The notes under the pieces were generated by a model that worked only from the letters and a program-made list of their open reading frames with translations, searched no databases and was not told the DNA's origin. The translations under genes and the position numbers were made by a program. A stretch of 64,000 nt of DNA from JBEVJK01 sp963791325 (lineage in GTDB: Bacteria > Pseudomonadota > Alphaproteobacteria > Rhizobiales > Rhizobiaceae), in the NCBI GenBank assembly GCA_963791325.1, contig CAWBRU010000023.1, forward strand, positions 124,001-188,000, in the 5' to 3' direction. Below, one piece after another: positions 33,321 to 42,351 of the stretch (its first letter is position 1; the number at the start of each line of letters is the position of its first letter).

Positions 33321-34622
33321 ATGACGCCTTCGGACATTTTTGCGCGCGTGGTGGCACTGGTGGGGGCCGGCACGATTCTGGTGCGGCACCGCGGCCAGGG
33401 CGAGCTGCCCCAGGCCGCCGGCGCAGAGCCGTCGATCCCGCCGGCCAGGCCGCAGGGGATCCCGACGCTGAAGATGCCGACGGCCCGCGGCTGGAGTTCG
33501 GGGCAGCTGCCGGTCGCCGCGGCCGGGCTCAAGGTCAATGCCTTCGCCCGCGGTCTCAAGCATCCGCGCTCGCTGCTCGTCCTGCCGAACGGCGATGTGC
33601 TCACCGCCGAGGCGCTGACGCTGGCGGGCGGCATCAGTTCGCTGTTCGACTATGCCATGGTCAGCACGATGCGGCGGGCGGCGGCCCTCGGCCAGAGCCC
33701 GAACCGGATCACCTTGCTGCGCGACGGCGACGGCGACGGCATCGCCGAGACGCGCGAGACCTTCCTCGACGGGCTCAACCAGCCCTACGGCATGGCGCTG
33801 GTCGGCGATACCTTCTATGTCGGCAACACCGACGGGGTGGTCGCCTTTCCCTATGCCGCGGGCGACACCAGGATCGCCGCGGCGGGCAACAAGCTCACCG
33901 GCTTCAAGACCGGCGGCCATTGGACGCGCAATCTGCTGCCGACCGAGGACGGCAAGCGCCTTTACGTCGCGGTCGGCTCGCAGAGCAATATCGGCGACAA
34001 CGGCATGGCGGCGGAGGAGGAGCGGGCGGCCATCCACGAGCTCGACCTCGCGACCGGCACGCGGCGGATCTTCGCCTCCGGGCTGCGCAACCCCGTCGGG
34101 ATGGCGTTCGAGCCGTCGACCGGGACGCTGTGGACGGTGGTCAACGAGCGCGACGGGCTGGGCGACGAGACCCCGCCCGATTACCTCACTTCGGTGATGG
34201 ACGGCGGTTTTTACGGCTGGCCCTACTGCTATTGGGACCGCATCGTCGACGACCGGGTGCCGCAGGATCCGGCCAGGGTCGCCAAGGCGATCCGGCCGGA
34301 CTATGCGCTGGGCGGGCACACCGCCTCGCTCGGCCTCTGCTGGATACCTGCCGGCACCTTGCCGGGCTGGCCCGACGGCATGGCGATCGGCCAGCACGGA
34401 TCGTGGAACCGCAGCACGCTCTCCGGCTATCGCGTGGTGTTCGTGCCGTTCGCGGGCGGGCACCCGGCCGGCCCGCCGCGCGACATCCTGTCGGGCTTCC
34501 TGTCGGCGGACGAGCGCAGCTCGTTCGGCCGGCCGGTCGGGGTGGCGATCGGGCCGGACAATCGCTCGCTGCTGGTGGCCGACGACGTCGGCGACATCAT
34601 CTGGCGGGTGACCGGCGCCTGA
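33321..34622 (+). CDS. PQQ-dependent sugar (sorbosone-type) dehydrogenase
   Basis: A 433-residue six-bladed beta-propeller protein of the soluble glucose/L-sorbosone dehydrogenase family, oxidising aldoses with PQQ in the periplasm. Typical segments are FARGLKHPRSLLVLPNGDVL, RDGDGDGIAE (calcium-like loop), GLNQPYGMAL, HWTRNLLPTEDGKRLYVAVGS, FASGLRNPVGMAFEP, WTVVNERDGLGDETPPDYL and GQHGSWNRS. The N-terminal 25 residues are mildly hydrophobic but not a classical signal peptide. The exact sugar is unknown. It stands between the iron operon and the HAD gene. Confidence 0.87.
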   Translation: MTPSDIFARVVALVGAGTILVRHRGQGELPQAAGAEPSIPPARPQGIPTLKMPTARGWSSGQLPVAAAGLKVNAFARGLKHPRSLLVLPNGDVLTAEALTLAGGISSLFDYAMVSTMRRAAALGQSPNRITLLRDGDGDGIAETRETFLDGLNQPYGMALVGDTFYVGNTDGVVAFPYAAGDTRIAAAGNKLTGFKTGGHWTRNLLPTEDGKRLYVAVGSQSNIGDNGMAAEEERAAIHELDLATGTRRIFASGLRNPVGMAFEPSTGTLWTVVNERDGLGDETPPDYLTSVMDGGFYGWPYCYWDRIVDDRVPQDPARVAKAIRPDYALGGHTASLGLCWIPAGTLPGWPDGMAIGQHGSWNRSTLSGYRVVFVPFAGGHPAGPPRDILSGFLSADERSSFGRPVGVAIGPDNRSLLVADDVGDIIWRVTGA

Positions 34623-34721
34623 CGCCGCAGGCGAGGGCTGCGAACCGCCTGCAGCGGTGCTTTGCGCCGGGAAGCGGGTGCGCTAGGCTGTGGGCGGTCC
34701 ATGAAAGAGGGAATCTGGTCC

Positions 34722-35738
34722 ATGCTCAACCGGCGCAATTTCTTCAAATCGGTCGGTGCCACCTCGCTCGGCCTGATGGCCGCGACTGCCTCGGCAAAGC
34801 TCGCGCTCGCCCAGCCCGACCCGCTGCCGTCGTGGAACGAGGGCCCGGCCAAGGCGGCGATCGTCGGCTTCGTCACCCGGGTAAGCAAGGCGGGCTCCGC
34901 CGATTTCGTCGCTCCCGAGGATCGCATCGCCGTGTTCGACAATGACGGCACGCTGTGGGTCGAGCAGCCGATGTATACCCAGCTCGCCTTTGCGCTCGAC
35001 CGGGTCAAGCAGGAGGCGCCCAACCACCCCGACTGGCGCCAGAAGCAGCCGTTCAAGGCCGCCCTCGACGGCGACCTCGAGGCGCTCGCCAAATCGGGCG
35101 AGCACGATATGGCCGAGCTGATCATGGCCACCCATTCCGGGATGACCGTCGAAGAGTTCGAGACCATCGTCACCAATTGGATCGGCAAGGCCGAGCATCC
35201 GCGCTTCAAGCGGCCCTATACCGAGCTCGTCTACCAGCCGATGCTGGAGCTGCTCGCCTATCTCCGGGACAACGGCTTCAAGACCTTCATCGTTTCGGGC
35301 GGCGGCATCGAGTTCATGCGGCCGTGGACGCGCAAGGTCTACGGCGTGCCTCCCGACCAGGTCGTCGGCTCGTCGATCAAGACCAAATACACGATGCGCA
35401 ACAGCACGCCGACGCTGTTCCGCCTGCCGGAGATCAATTTCGTCAATGACGGTCCGGGCAAGCCGGTCGGCATCCTCCAGCACATCGGCCAGCGGCCGAT
35501 CGCGGCGTTCGGCAATTCCGACGGCGACCTGGAAATGCTGCAATGGGCGACCCTCCAGGACCGGCCGCATCTCGGCCTTCTCGTCCATCACACCGACGCC
35601 GAGCGCGAATATGCCTATGACCGCAAGTCGCCGGTCGGCCGGCTCGACAAGGCGCTCGACGCCGCGGCGATCGACAAATGGACGATGGTCGACATGAAGC
35701 GCGACTGGAAGGTGATCTTCCCGTTCGAAAAGGCGTGA
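34722..35738 (+). CDS. Tat-exported HAD family phosphatase
   Basis: A 338-residue haloacid-dehalogenase-superfamily hydrolase. The N-terminus NRRNFFKSVGATSLGLMAAT is a twin-arginine signal, so it acts in the periplasm. Catalytic motif I is FDNDGTLW (about residue 71), motif II FIVSGGG, and the acidic motif III/IV is AFGNSDGDLEML. The substrate is unknown, probably a small phosphate ester. The ATG at 34722 has AGAGGG eleven bases upstream, better than the ATG at 34701. It precedes the formylglycine-generating enzyme gene by 30 bases, so the two are likely cotranscribed. Confidence 0.85.
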   Translation: MLNRRNFFKSVGATSLGLMAATASAKLALAQPDPLPSWNEGPAKAAIVGFVTRVSKAGSADFVAPEDRIAVFDNDGTLWVEQPMYTQLAFALDRVKQEAPNHPDWRQKQPFKAALDGDLEALAKSGEHDMAELIMATHSGMTVEEFETIVTNWIGKAEHPRFKRPYTELVYQPMLELLAYLRDNGFKTFIVSGGGIEFMRPWTRKVYGVPPDQVVGSSIKTKYTMRNSTPTLFRLPEINFVNDGPGKPVGILQHIGQRPIAAFGNSDGDLEMLQWATLQDRPHLGLLVHHTDAEREYAYDRKSPVGRLDKALDAAAIDKWTMVDMKRDWKVIFPFEKA

Positions 35739-35768
35739 CCGGCGTTTGCGGCAAGGAAACAGCTGACG

Positions 35769-36725
35769 ATGAGCGCGCGCGAGGCCCCTGCGGCCGACAT
35801 GGTCTGGATCCCGGGCGGCGAGTTCACGATGGGCTCGGACCGGCATTATCCTGAGGAGGCGCCGACCCGCCGGGTGCGGGTCGACGGCTTCTGGATCGAC
35901 CGGTTCACCGTCACCAACCGCGCGTTCGAGCGTTTCGTTGCCGCCACCGGCCATGTCACGCTGGCCGAACGGCCGGCCGACGCGGCCGCCTATCCCGGCG
36001 CCAAGCCGGAGATGCTTGTTCCGTCCTCGACGATGTTCAAGAAGCCGGCCGGCCCGGTCGACCTCGCCAACCACTACAATTGGTGGGTCTATGTCGCCGG
36101 GGCCGACTGGCGCCATCCGCGCGGCCCGGCGAGCTCGATCCGCAAGCTGGCCGACCACCCGGTCGTGCACGTCGCCTACGAGGACGTCGAGGCCTATGCC
36201 CGCTGGGCCGGCAAGGACGTGCCCAGCGAAGCGGAGTGGGAATTCGCCGCCCGCGGCGGCCTGGACGGGGCCGAGTTCGCCTGGGGCGAGGAGTTCACCC
36301 CGGGCGGCCGCCATATGGCCAACACCTGGCAAGGCGAGTTTCCCTGGCGCAACGCGCTTCAGGACGGCTTCGAATACACCGCCCCGGTCGGGTCATTTCC
36401 GCCCAACGGCTATGGGCTCTACGACATGGCCGGCAATGTCTGGCAGTGGACCGCCGACTGGTACGGCGCCCCCGGCGGCGCCGCGAGCCCTTGCTGCACG
36501 GCCGAGAATCCGCGCGGCGGCAGCCGCGAGGCCAGCGTGGCGGCCGACACGCCGGGCGCCATTCCGCGCAAGGTGACCAAGGGCGGCTCGCATCTCTGCG
36601 CGCCCAATTACTGCCGGCGCTACCGCCCCGCCGCCCGCATGGCCCAGCCGATCGACACCTCGATCTCGCATCTCGGCTTCCGGCTGATCGTGCGTGCCGG
36701 CGCCGCACCTCCGGCCTCCGCCTGA
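35769..36725 (+). CDS. Formylglycine-generating enzyme (SUMF1 family)
   Basis: A 318-residue SUMF1/FGE-fold protein: MVWIPGGEFTMGSD, DGFWIDRFTVTNRAFERFV, PVVHVAYEDVEAYARWAGK, PSEAEWEFAARGG and YDMAGNVWQWT in family order. Both copper-binding catalytic cysteines of true FGEs are present (C277 and C282 in GGSHLCAPNYCRRYRPAAR, spacing five as in human C336/C341), and the SHLGFRL end is conserved. It should convert a Cys in CxPxR sulfatase motifs to formylglycine. No sulfatase is encoded in this window. It follows the HAD gene and ends at a strong terminator. Confidence 0.93.
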   Translation: MSAREAPAADMVWIPGGEFTMGSDRHYPEEAPTRRVRVDGFWIDRFTVTNRAFERFVAATGHVTLAERPADAAAYPGAKPEMLVPSSTMFKKPAGPVDLANHYNWWVYVAGADWRHPRGPASSIRKLADHPVVHVAYEDVEAYARWAGKDVPSEAEWEFAARGGLDGAEFAWGEEFTPGGRHMANTWQGEFPWRNALQDGFEYTAPVGSFPPNGYGLYDMAGNVWQWTADWYGAPGGAASPCCTAENPRGGSREASVAADTPGAIPRKVTKGGSHLCAPNYCRRYRPAARMAQPIDTSISHLGFRLIVRAGAAPPASA

Positions 36726-36761
36726 CCGGGCGCGCCTCGAACCCGATGCTGCTCGACACGC

Positions 36762-36790
36762 AAGGCCGCTGGCGTCGCTGCGGCCTTTTT
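36762..36790 (+). terminator. Intrinsic terminator after the FGE gene
   Basis: AAGGCCGC and GCGGCCTT pair perfectly around a ten-base loop and are followed by TTT, giving a run of five T. It ends the HAD-FGE transcript. Confidence 0.85.
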
Positions 36791-36825
36791 GCTTGACTGG
36801 CGCGAAAGAGGGAGAGGCGCAATCG

Positions 36826-37338
36826 ATGGATCGCAGAGCCAGCGCAGGGCCGCGGCTGGAATGGGGCGCGCGCTGTCTCGGCGCGGCCCTCGCCGTTTCG
36901 GTCGCCGCAGCGGCAGCGGCAGACACCGGACGCTGGCGGATCGCCGGGGGGTCCGGCTCGGCCAGCGCCTCGCTGCTCAGCAGCAACAGCCTGCTGATCG
37001 GCAACCGCCAACTCGAGTATCATCCGATGCTCAGCCTGAGCTGCACGGCCGGCGGCGACTGGAGCCAGTCGGTGCGGCTGCGCGGCCAAGTCGGCAGCGG
37101 CGCCGTGCCGGTCACCGTGCAGATCGACGGCAAGAGCGCGACCGAGACTTGGACGGCCGGGACCCGCGGCGGCAGCCTGACGCGCGGTGGCCGGGACGGC
37201 ATCGCGCGGCTGGCCAAAGGCGATCGGCTGAGCCTGTCATGGAAGAACGGGCTTTTCTCCGGCGCCGGCCAGGCGGTGTTCAGCCTTTCCGGCATCGACG
37301 ACGTGCTGGCCGAACTCAGCCAGGCCTGCGGCGGCTGA
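36826..37338 (+). CDS. Secreted hypothetical protein, 170 aa
   Basis: A signal peptide is clear (GARCLGAALAVSVAAAAA, residues 16-33). The mature part is beta-rich, with alternating polar and hydrophobic residues, one pair of cysteines (LSCTAGGDWSQSVRLRG and QACGG at the very end) that could form a disulfide, and SLSWKNGLFSGAGQAVFSLSG near the C-terminus. No family is recognised. The start is supported by GGAGAGG about nine bases upstream, and the upstream terminator makes it a separate transcript. Confidence 0.65.
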   Translation: MDRRASAGPRLEWGARCLGAALAVSVAAAAAADTGRWRIAGGSGSASASLLSSNSLLIGNRQLEYHPMLSLSCTAGGDWSQSVRLRGQVGSGAVPVTVQIDGKSATETWTAGTRGGSLTRGGRDGIARLAKGDRLSLSWKNGLFSGAGQAVFSLSGIDDVLAELSQACGG

Positions 37339-37423
37339 GCCGGTTGCCAGCGGCCGCTTGCGGAGCCCGCCAATTGTCCGGTGCGGCAAGTGGCCGGCGC
37401 TGCGGAAGCATGCGCGCGGGATC

Positions 37424-38173
37424 TCAGATCAGCTTCAGCCCCCGCATGCTGGCATGGCCGTTCTTGCCGACCACGATATGGTCGTGGACGCCGATGCCGA
37501 GCGGCCGCGCCGTCGCGATGATCGTGCGGGTCATCTCGATGTCGGCCCGCGACGGGGTCGGATCGCCCGACGGATGATTGTGGACCAGGATCACCGCGGT
37601 CGCCGACAGCTCCAGCGCGCGGCGCACCACCTCGCGGGGATAGACCGGCGTGTGGTCGACCGTGCCGGTCTGCTGGATCTCGTCGGCAATCAGGCCATTG
37701 CGCTTGTCCAAGAACAGGATGCGGAACTGCTCGCGCTCCTCGAATGCCATGGCAGCCCGGCAATAGTCGATCATCTGCGCCCAGGAGGCGAGCACATGGC
37801 GCCCGCGGATGGCGCTGCGCATCATCCGCTGGGCCGCCGCGGCCACCAGCTTCAAGTCGAGCGCCGCCGCCTCGCCGATCTCGGGAACCTCGCGGATCAG
37901 CGGCTCGGGGGCGCCCAGCACCTCGGCGAGCGATCCGAACCGCTTGATCAGCGCCTTGGCCCGCGCCTTGGTGTCGGCCCGCGGGATCGAGCGGAACAGC
38001 AGCATCTCCAGGATCTCGTAGTCGCTGAGCGCGGTCTCGCCGGCGGAGCGGAAACGGTCCCGCAGGCGCTGCCGGTGGCCGGCATAGTGCGGCTTGGCAT
38101 CGCTGCGGGGCGATGCCGACGTGCCTTGCGGCTCGTCGAACAGGAAGCCACGCTCGTCGCGCTCTTCGACCAT
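37424..38173 (-). CDS. radC: RadC family JAB-domain protein
   Basis: A 249-residue protein with an N-terminal helix-hairpin-helix part ([35 protein letters not shown]) and a C-terminal JAMM metallohydrolase fold carrying [14 protein letters not shown] (about residue 196), the zinc motif, and the upstream acidic residue region. RadC proteins were linked to DNA repair, but their activity is still unclear. It is the last of a minus-strand run with map and phrB, separated from map by 93 bases. Confidence 0.93.
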   Translation of the reverse strand: MVEERDERGFLFDEPQGTSASPRSDAKPHYAGHRQRLRDRFRSAGETALSDYEILEMLLFRSIPRADTKARAKALIKRFGSLAEVLGAPEPLIREVPEIGEAAALDLKLVAAAAQRMMRSAIRGRHVLASWAQMIDYCRAAMAFEEREQFRILFLDKRNGLIADEIQQTGTVDHTPVYPREVVRRALELSATAVILVHNHPSGDPTPSRADIEMTRTIIATARPLGIGVHDHIVVGKNGHASMRGLKLI

Positions 38174-38266
38174 ATGTCCTTTTTCACGCCTTCCCTGCCG
38201 ACGGACAGCACCGGCGGCCAGGAGCCGGTCCTGGCAGCTGAGCGGGGCGAGGTCGCGGCCTGAAGC

Positions 38267-39094
38267 TTACGCGGGCAGCCCTGGCCGGTCGAGCCCCTTC
38301 GGCGACAGGGTGAAGATTTCACAGCCCTCGGCGGTCACCCCGACGGTGTGCTCATATTGCGCCGACAGCGAGCGGTCGCGGGTCACCGCGGTCCAGCCGT
38401 CGGACAGGACTTTGACGTGCGGGCGGCCGAGATTGATCATCGGCTCGATGGTGAAGATCATGCCCGGGCGCATCTCCACCCCTTCGCCGACGCTGCCATA
38501 GTGCAGGATATTGGGCGCATCGTGAAACAGCCGGCCGACGCCATGGCCGCAGAAATCGCGCACCACCGAGCAGCGCTCGGCCTCGGCATAGGCCTGGATG
38601 GCGGCGCCGATCGCCCCGGTGCGGGCGCCGGGGCGCACCGAGGCTACGCCGCGCATCAGGCACTCATGGGTGACTTCGAGCAGCCGTTCGGCGGCGCGCT
38701 TGATCGGGCCGACGGGATACATGCGCGAGGAATCCCCATGCCAGCCGTCGAGGATGAAGGTGACGTCGATGTTGACGATGTCGCCTTCCTTGAGCGGCTT
38801 GGCATCCGGGATGCCATGGCACACCACGTGGTTGATCGAGGTGCACGTCGATCGGGTGTAGCCGCGGTAGTTGAGCGTCGCCGGCAGCGCGCCGTGATCC
38901 ATGCCGAACTCGAACACGAAGCGGTCGATGGCCTCGGTGGTGACGCCCGGCGCCACCAGATCGGCGAGCGCGTCGAGACAGCGGGCAGTCAGGCTGCAGG
39001 CCTTGCGCATTCCGGCGAAGGCGGCTGCATCGTAGAGCCTGATCTGGCCGGTGTTGCGCAGCGGAGCCGTGGCGGCGTCGAGATAGGTGACCAT
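38267..39094 (-). CDS. map: Methionine aminopeptidase, type I
   Basis: Removes the initiator Met from nascent proteins. The 275-residue pita-bread protein carries the five metal ligands: D in NIDVTFILDGWHGDSSR (two Asp), H in CGHGVG, E in FTIEPMINLG and E in QYEHTVGV, plus the substrate His in NHVVCHGIP. The N-terminus lacks the SH3-binding zinc finger extension, as in standard bacterial enzymes. Confidence 0.96.
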   Translation of the reverse strand: MVTYLDAATAPLRNTGQIRLYDAAAFAGMRKACSLTARCLDALADLVAPGVTTEAIDRFVFEFGMDHGALPATLNYRGYTRSTCTSINHVVCHGIPDAKPLKEGDIVNIDVTFILDGWHGDSSRMYPVGPIKRAAERLLEVTHECLMRGVASVRPGARTGAIGAAIQAYAEAERCSVVRDFCGHGVGRLFHDAPNILHYGSVGEGVEMRPGMIFTIEPMINLGRPHVKVLSDGWTAVTRDRSLSAQYEHTVGVTAEGCEIFTLSPKGLDRPGLPA

Positions 39095-39197
39095 TCTGAC
39101 AGCAAACCCGATGTGGCAAGCCCCGGCTCGTCAGCCGGCGCGAGGTTCCTGATGTGGCATCGGATCGCCGCCGCTGCAACCCCCTTCCACGGCCGAG

Positions 39198-40646
39198 TCA
39201 GCCGCGCTTCACCGCACCAAAGGCGGTCAGCGCACGCTGCCTGGCGGCCGGGTGGGCGATCAGCGGATGGGGATAGTCGCTGCCGAGCCGCACGCCGGCC
39301 TCGGCCAGGACCGGTGCCGGCGCCTCGAAGGGGCGGTGGATCCAGCCATTGTCGAGCCGGGCGAGCTCGGGGACGTAGCGGCGCACATAGCTGCCTTCAG
39401 GATCGAACTTGCTGCCCTGCAGAATGGGGTTGAACACCCGGAAGAACGGGGCGGCGTCCGCTCCCGACCCGGCCACCCACTGCCAGTTGCCCGGATTGTC
39501 GGCCGGATCGGCGTCGACCAGCGTGTCCCAGAACCAGCGCTCGCCTTCCCGCCAATCGATGAGCAGATGCTTGATCAGGAACGAGGCGACGACCATCCGG
39601 ACGCGGTTATGCATGAAGCCGGTCTGCCACAGCTGGCGCATGCCGGCGTCGACGATCGGGTAGCCGGTCATGCCGCGCTGCCAGGCGGCCAGCTCCTTGC
39701 CGGCCCGGCGCCACGGCATCGCATCGAAGGCCGGCTTGACGTTCGTGCCGGCGAGGTTGGGATGGGCGGCCAGTAGATGCCAGCAGAACTCGCGCCAGCC
39801 GAGCTCGCGGCGGAAGCTATCGGCATCGCGGCCGCCGCGCCGGTGCCGGCGCAGCGCCGAAAGCACCCGCGTCGGCGTGATCTCGCCATGGGCGAGGTGG
39901 GGCGAGAGCCGCGAGGTGGCGTCGCGTCCCGGCACCTCGCGGCCCTCTGCATAGCCGTCGAGCGCTTCCTCGAGAAAGCGTTCGAGCCGCGCCTCGGCGC
40001 CGGCCTCGCCCGGGGTCCAGGTGTCGGCCAGCCCGCCCGACCAGTCCGGCCCGGTGGGCAAAAGCGCCCAGTCGGCCAGCCGCTCGGAGGCGAGCCGCTT
40101 GCCGAACGGCCGCAGCGCGGACGGCGCGTCGGCCGGATCGCGCAGATGGACGCGGTCGGTGAGCGCCCGCCAGAACGGCGTGAACAGCTTGAACGGCTCG
40201 CCCGCCCCGGTGCGCAGCACAGCGGGATCGTGGAGCAGATGGCCGTCGAAATCCTGGCGGGCGATGCCGCCGGCCGCCAGATCGGCAGCCATCGCCGCGT
40301 CGGCCGCCGCCGCCGCCGGCTGATAGCGGCGGTTCCACAGCACGAGGTCGGCGCCGCTCTCGGCGACCAGCTCCGCCGCCGCCGCCATCGTCCCGCGTCG
40401 CAGCAGAAGCCGGACGCCGCAGCCGGCGAGCGCCTCGCTGAGTGCGCTCAGGGAATGATGCAGCCACCAGCGCCGGGCCGCGCCGGGCCGGCGCACAGCG
40501 GGGCTCTCGTCGCCGACAAACGCCGCCACCACCGGCTTGCCCGTCTCCGCCGCGGCGCTCAGCGCCAGATTGTCGCGGAGCCTGAGATCGTGGCGGAACA
40601 GCACGATGACCGGCTTGGCCGGATCGGTCGCCGGGCGAAGGGGCAT
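39198..40646 (-). CDS. phrB: Deoxyribodipyrimidine photolyase
   Basis: Blue-light repair of cyclobutane pyrimidine dimers using FAD. The 482-residue protein has the N-terminal antenna domain (VLFRHDLRLRDN) and the C-terminal FAD domain with ELGWREFCWHLL, GMTGYPIVDAGMRQLWQTGF, HNRVRMVVASFLIKHLLIDW, and the NPGNWQWVAGSGADAAPFFR block that includes the asparagine contacting the flavin. The tryptophans of the electron-transfer chain lie in these blocks. It is classed as a class I CPD enzyme by resemblance. Confidence 0.95.
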   Translation of the reverse strand: MPLRPATDPAKPVIVLFRHDLRLRDNLALSAAAETGKPVVAAFVGDESPAVRRPGAARRWWLHHSLSALSEALAGCGVRLLLRRGTMAAAAELVAESGADLVLWNRRYQPAAAAADAAMAADLAAGGIARQDFDGHLLHDPAVLRTGAGEPFKLFTPFWRALTDRVHLRDPADAPSALRPFGKRLASERLADWALLPTGPDWSGGLADTWTPGEAGAEARLERFLEEALDGYAEGREVPGRDATSRLSPHLAHGEITPTRVLSALRRHRRGGRDADSFRRELGWREFCWHLLAAHPNLAGTNVKPAFDAMPWRRAGKELAAWQRGMTGYPIVDAGMRQLWQTGFMHNRVRMVVASFLIKHLLIDWREGERWFWDTLVDADPADNPGNWQWVAGSGADAAPFFRVFNPILQGSKFDPEGSYVRRYVPELARLDNGWIHRPFEAPAPVLAEAGVRLGSDYPHPLIAHPAARQRALTAFGAVKRG

Positions 40647-40840
40647 CGGGCGGCGTCTCCGTGCTTCGGGCAGTTAGCGCATTGGCATGCAGACATAGAG
40701 GAGTATGCTGACCGGGAAAGGGGCGCCGGGACCGGTCCGGCGGCGCGTCCGGCCGGGCCAGGCACCGGCGGGCTGCTGCGGAACCAACCTTGCGCCGTTG
40801 CCGTTCAGTCACTCTCGCCGCCAAAGAAGGATCCGCACCG

Positions 40841-41155
40841 ATGGCATCGACGCTCTCTCGGCTTCGCGACAGTTGGGAAGACGACCTGCAGGAGCAGGTC
40901 GCAGTTCTGGGCAAGGAAGTGAAGGCGTTGCGCAAGTCGCTGGCCTCGCAGGGCAATGCAGCCTGGGAGAGCAGCTTGGACAGCACCGCGGCGCTCTACG
41001 AGGATCTGCGCGAACGCGTTGCCGAGGCCTTGCCGACGATCCGCAAGCAGGCCCGCCAGGTCGAGCAGACGGCGCGCGACAATCCGGTGGCCACCGCCGC
41101 GCTGGTGGGGCTCGTCGTCGTCGGCCTGGCCGTGGCGCTGATGTCGCGGCGCTGA
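40841..41155 (+). CDS. DUF883/ElaB-like small membrane protein
   Basis: A 104-residue protein with a long amphipathic coiled-coil part (residues 5-70, DLQEQVAVLGKEVKALRKSL) and a single C-terminal transmembrane helix (ATAALVGLVVVGLAVALM) with a basic end. That is the layout of ElaB/YqjD proteins that tether ribosomes to the membrane in stationary phase; the resemblance is structural, and that function is not proven here. The ATG at 40841 has AAGGA nine bases upstream. Confidence 0.7.
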   Translation: MASTLSRLRDSWEDDLQEQVAVLGKEVKALRKSLASQGNAAWESSLDSTAALYEDLRERVAEALPTIRKQARQVEQTARDNPVATAALVGLVVVGLAVALMSRR

Positions 41156-41177
41156 GCCGTTCGGCCGATCACTGCCG

Positions 41178-41543
41178 ATGACGGTTCTGCGCATCGTCGC
41201 CAACATCGCGGCCGAGCGGCTGGAGGAGGCCGACGCCTTCTACGGCGAACTGCTCGGCCTCAGCCTGGCGATGGATCTCGGCTTCATCGTCACCTTCGCC
41301 AGCGATGCGGCCATGACCCCGCAGATCAGCATCATGCGCGAGGGCGGTTCGGGAACGCCGGTGCCGGATCTGTCGGTCGAGGTCGACGACCTCGACGCGG
41401 TTTACCGGCGCGCGCTCGCCCAGGGGTTCGAGATCACCTACGGGCCGTGCCGCGAGCCTTGGGGCGTGCGGCGCTTCTTCGTCCGCGATCCGTTCGGCCG
41501 GCTGGTCAATATCCTGTCGCACGCGGCCAACTCTTCACATTGA
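41178..41543 (+). CDS. VOC (glyoxalase/bleomycin resistance) family protein
   Basis: A 121-residue protein of one vicinal-oxygen-chelate module: FYGELLGLSLAMDLG near the start, PDLSVEVDDLDAVYRRALAQGFEI and the diagnostic RRFFVRDPFGRLVNILSH at the end. The substrate is unknown; small single-module members include lyases, dioxygenases and binding proteins. Confidence 0.85.
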   Translation: MTVLRIVANIAAERLEEADAFYGELLGLSLAMDLGFIVTFASDAAMTPQISIMREGGSGTPVPDLSVEVDDLDAVYRRALAQGFEITYGPCREPWGVRRFFVRDPFGRLVNILSHAANSSH

Positions 41544-41614
41544 GGTTGGTCATAGACGTATGATGTCAGGCCGTTCAGTCTGAGGCCTCGCGCGGCGGTC
41601 GCGGGAGGGACGGC

Positions 41615-41794
41615 ATGGCGCACAACATCATCGTATCTTCAGACGGCACCGGGCAGCGCGGTGGGGTGTTCTTCGACGAAAAGCGTTTCGACATCTACAA
41701 GCTTTACCGCGCCACCCGGCTGAAGCCCTACCGGCCGGAGGCCTTGCGCAACCATCAAGACGTCGCGCACTTCTACCAGGGCTTAGGTGCCGGG
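41615..41794 (+). pseudogene. 5' remnant of a DUF2235 hydrolase gene
   Basis: The first 60 codons encode MAHNIIVSSDGTGQRGGVFF, then FDIYKLYRATR and DVAHFYQGLGAG, which is the start of the DUF2235 alpha/beta-hydrolase family (related to type VI phospholipase effectors). The similarity stops at GLGAG near 41794, where the complete proteins continue for some 300 or more residues with the catalytic serine. The frame then runs into unrelated sequence overlapping the metallophosphoesterase start. This is a truncated gene with all catalytic parts lost. Confidence 0.75.
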
Positions 41795-41823
41795 CCGCCG
41801 TCCGCCGACAGCGGGAGCGAGCG

Positions 41824-42330
41824 ATGCTGTTTTTCACCAGCGACACCCATTTCACCGACCCGCGCGTCCTCGGCATCGACCGGCGGCCGTTTGCCTCGCT
41901 CGCCGAACACGACGCGGCGCTGATCAGGCTGTGGAACGAAACGGTCGGGGACGGCGACGAGATCTGGCATCTCGGCGACTTCGCCCGCGGCGGCGCGTTG
42001 CGGGTCGAAACACTGCTCGCCGGCCTGAACGGCCGCAAGCATCTGATCATCGGCAACAACGATGCGGCCGCCCCGACCGCCGCCGCGGGCTGGGCCAGCG
42101 TCGGTCACTATGCCGAGCTGGTCGTAGACCAGAGGCTGGTCGTGCTCGGCCACTATCCGTTCCGCACCTGGAACCAAATGGGCAAGGGCGCGATCAACCT
42201 GCACGGCCATTCCCACGGCAGGCTGAAGCCGGTACCGCGGCAGTTCGACGTCGGCGTCGATGCCCGTGGTCTGCGGCCGACTACGCTCTTCGCGCTGGTC
42301 CGGCCACGCCGCAGGGCGCCGGCGGGCTGA
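41824..42330 (+). CDS. Metallophosphoesterase
   Basis: A 168-residue calcineurin-like phosphoesterase with metal-binding motifs in order: TSDTHFTD (D, H), HLGDFARG, IIGNNDA, GHYPFRTW and LHGHSHG. It resembles small YfcE/MJ0936-like phosphodiesterases; the physiological substrate is unknown. The start at 41824 is preceded by GGGAG. It lies directly after the truncated DUF2235 gene, so its present promoter may be inherited from that gene. Confidence 0.9.
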   Translation: MLFFTSDTHFTDPRVLGIDRRPFASLAEHDAALIRLWNETVGDGDEIWHLGDFARGGALRVETLLAGLNGRKHLIIGNNDAAAPTAAAGWASVGHYAELVVDQRLVVLGHYPFRTWNQMGKGAINLHGHSHGRLKPVPRQFDVGVDARGLRPTTLFALVRPRRRAPAG

Positions 42331-42351
42331 GGCGCGCTGCCGCCCGGCTGC

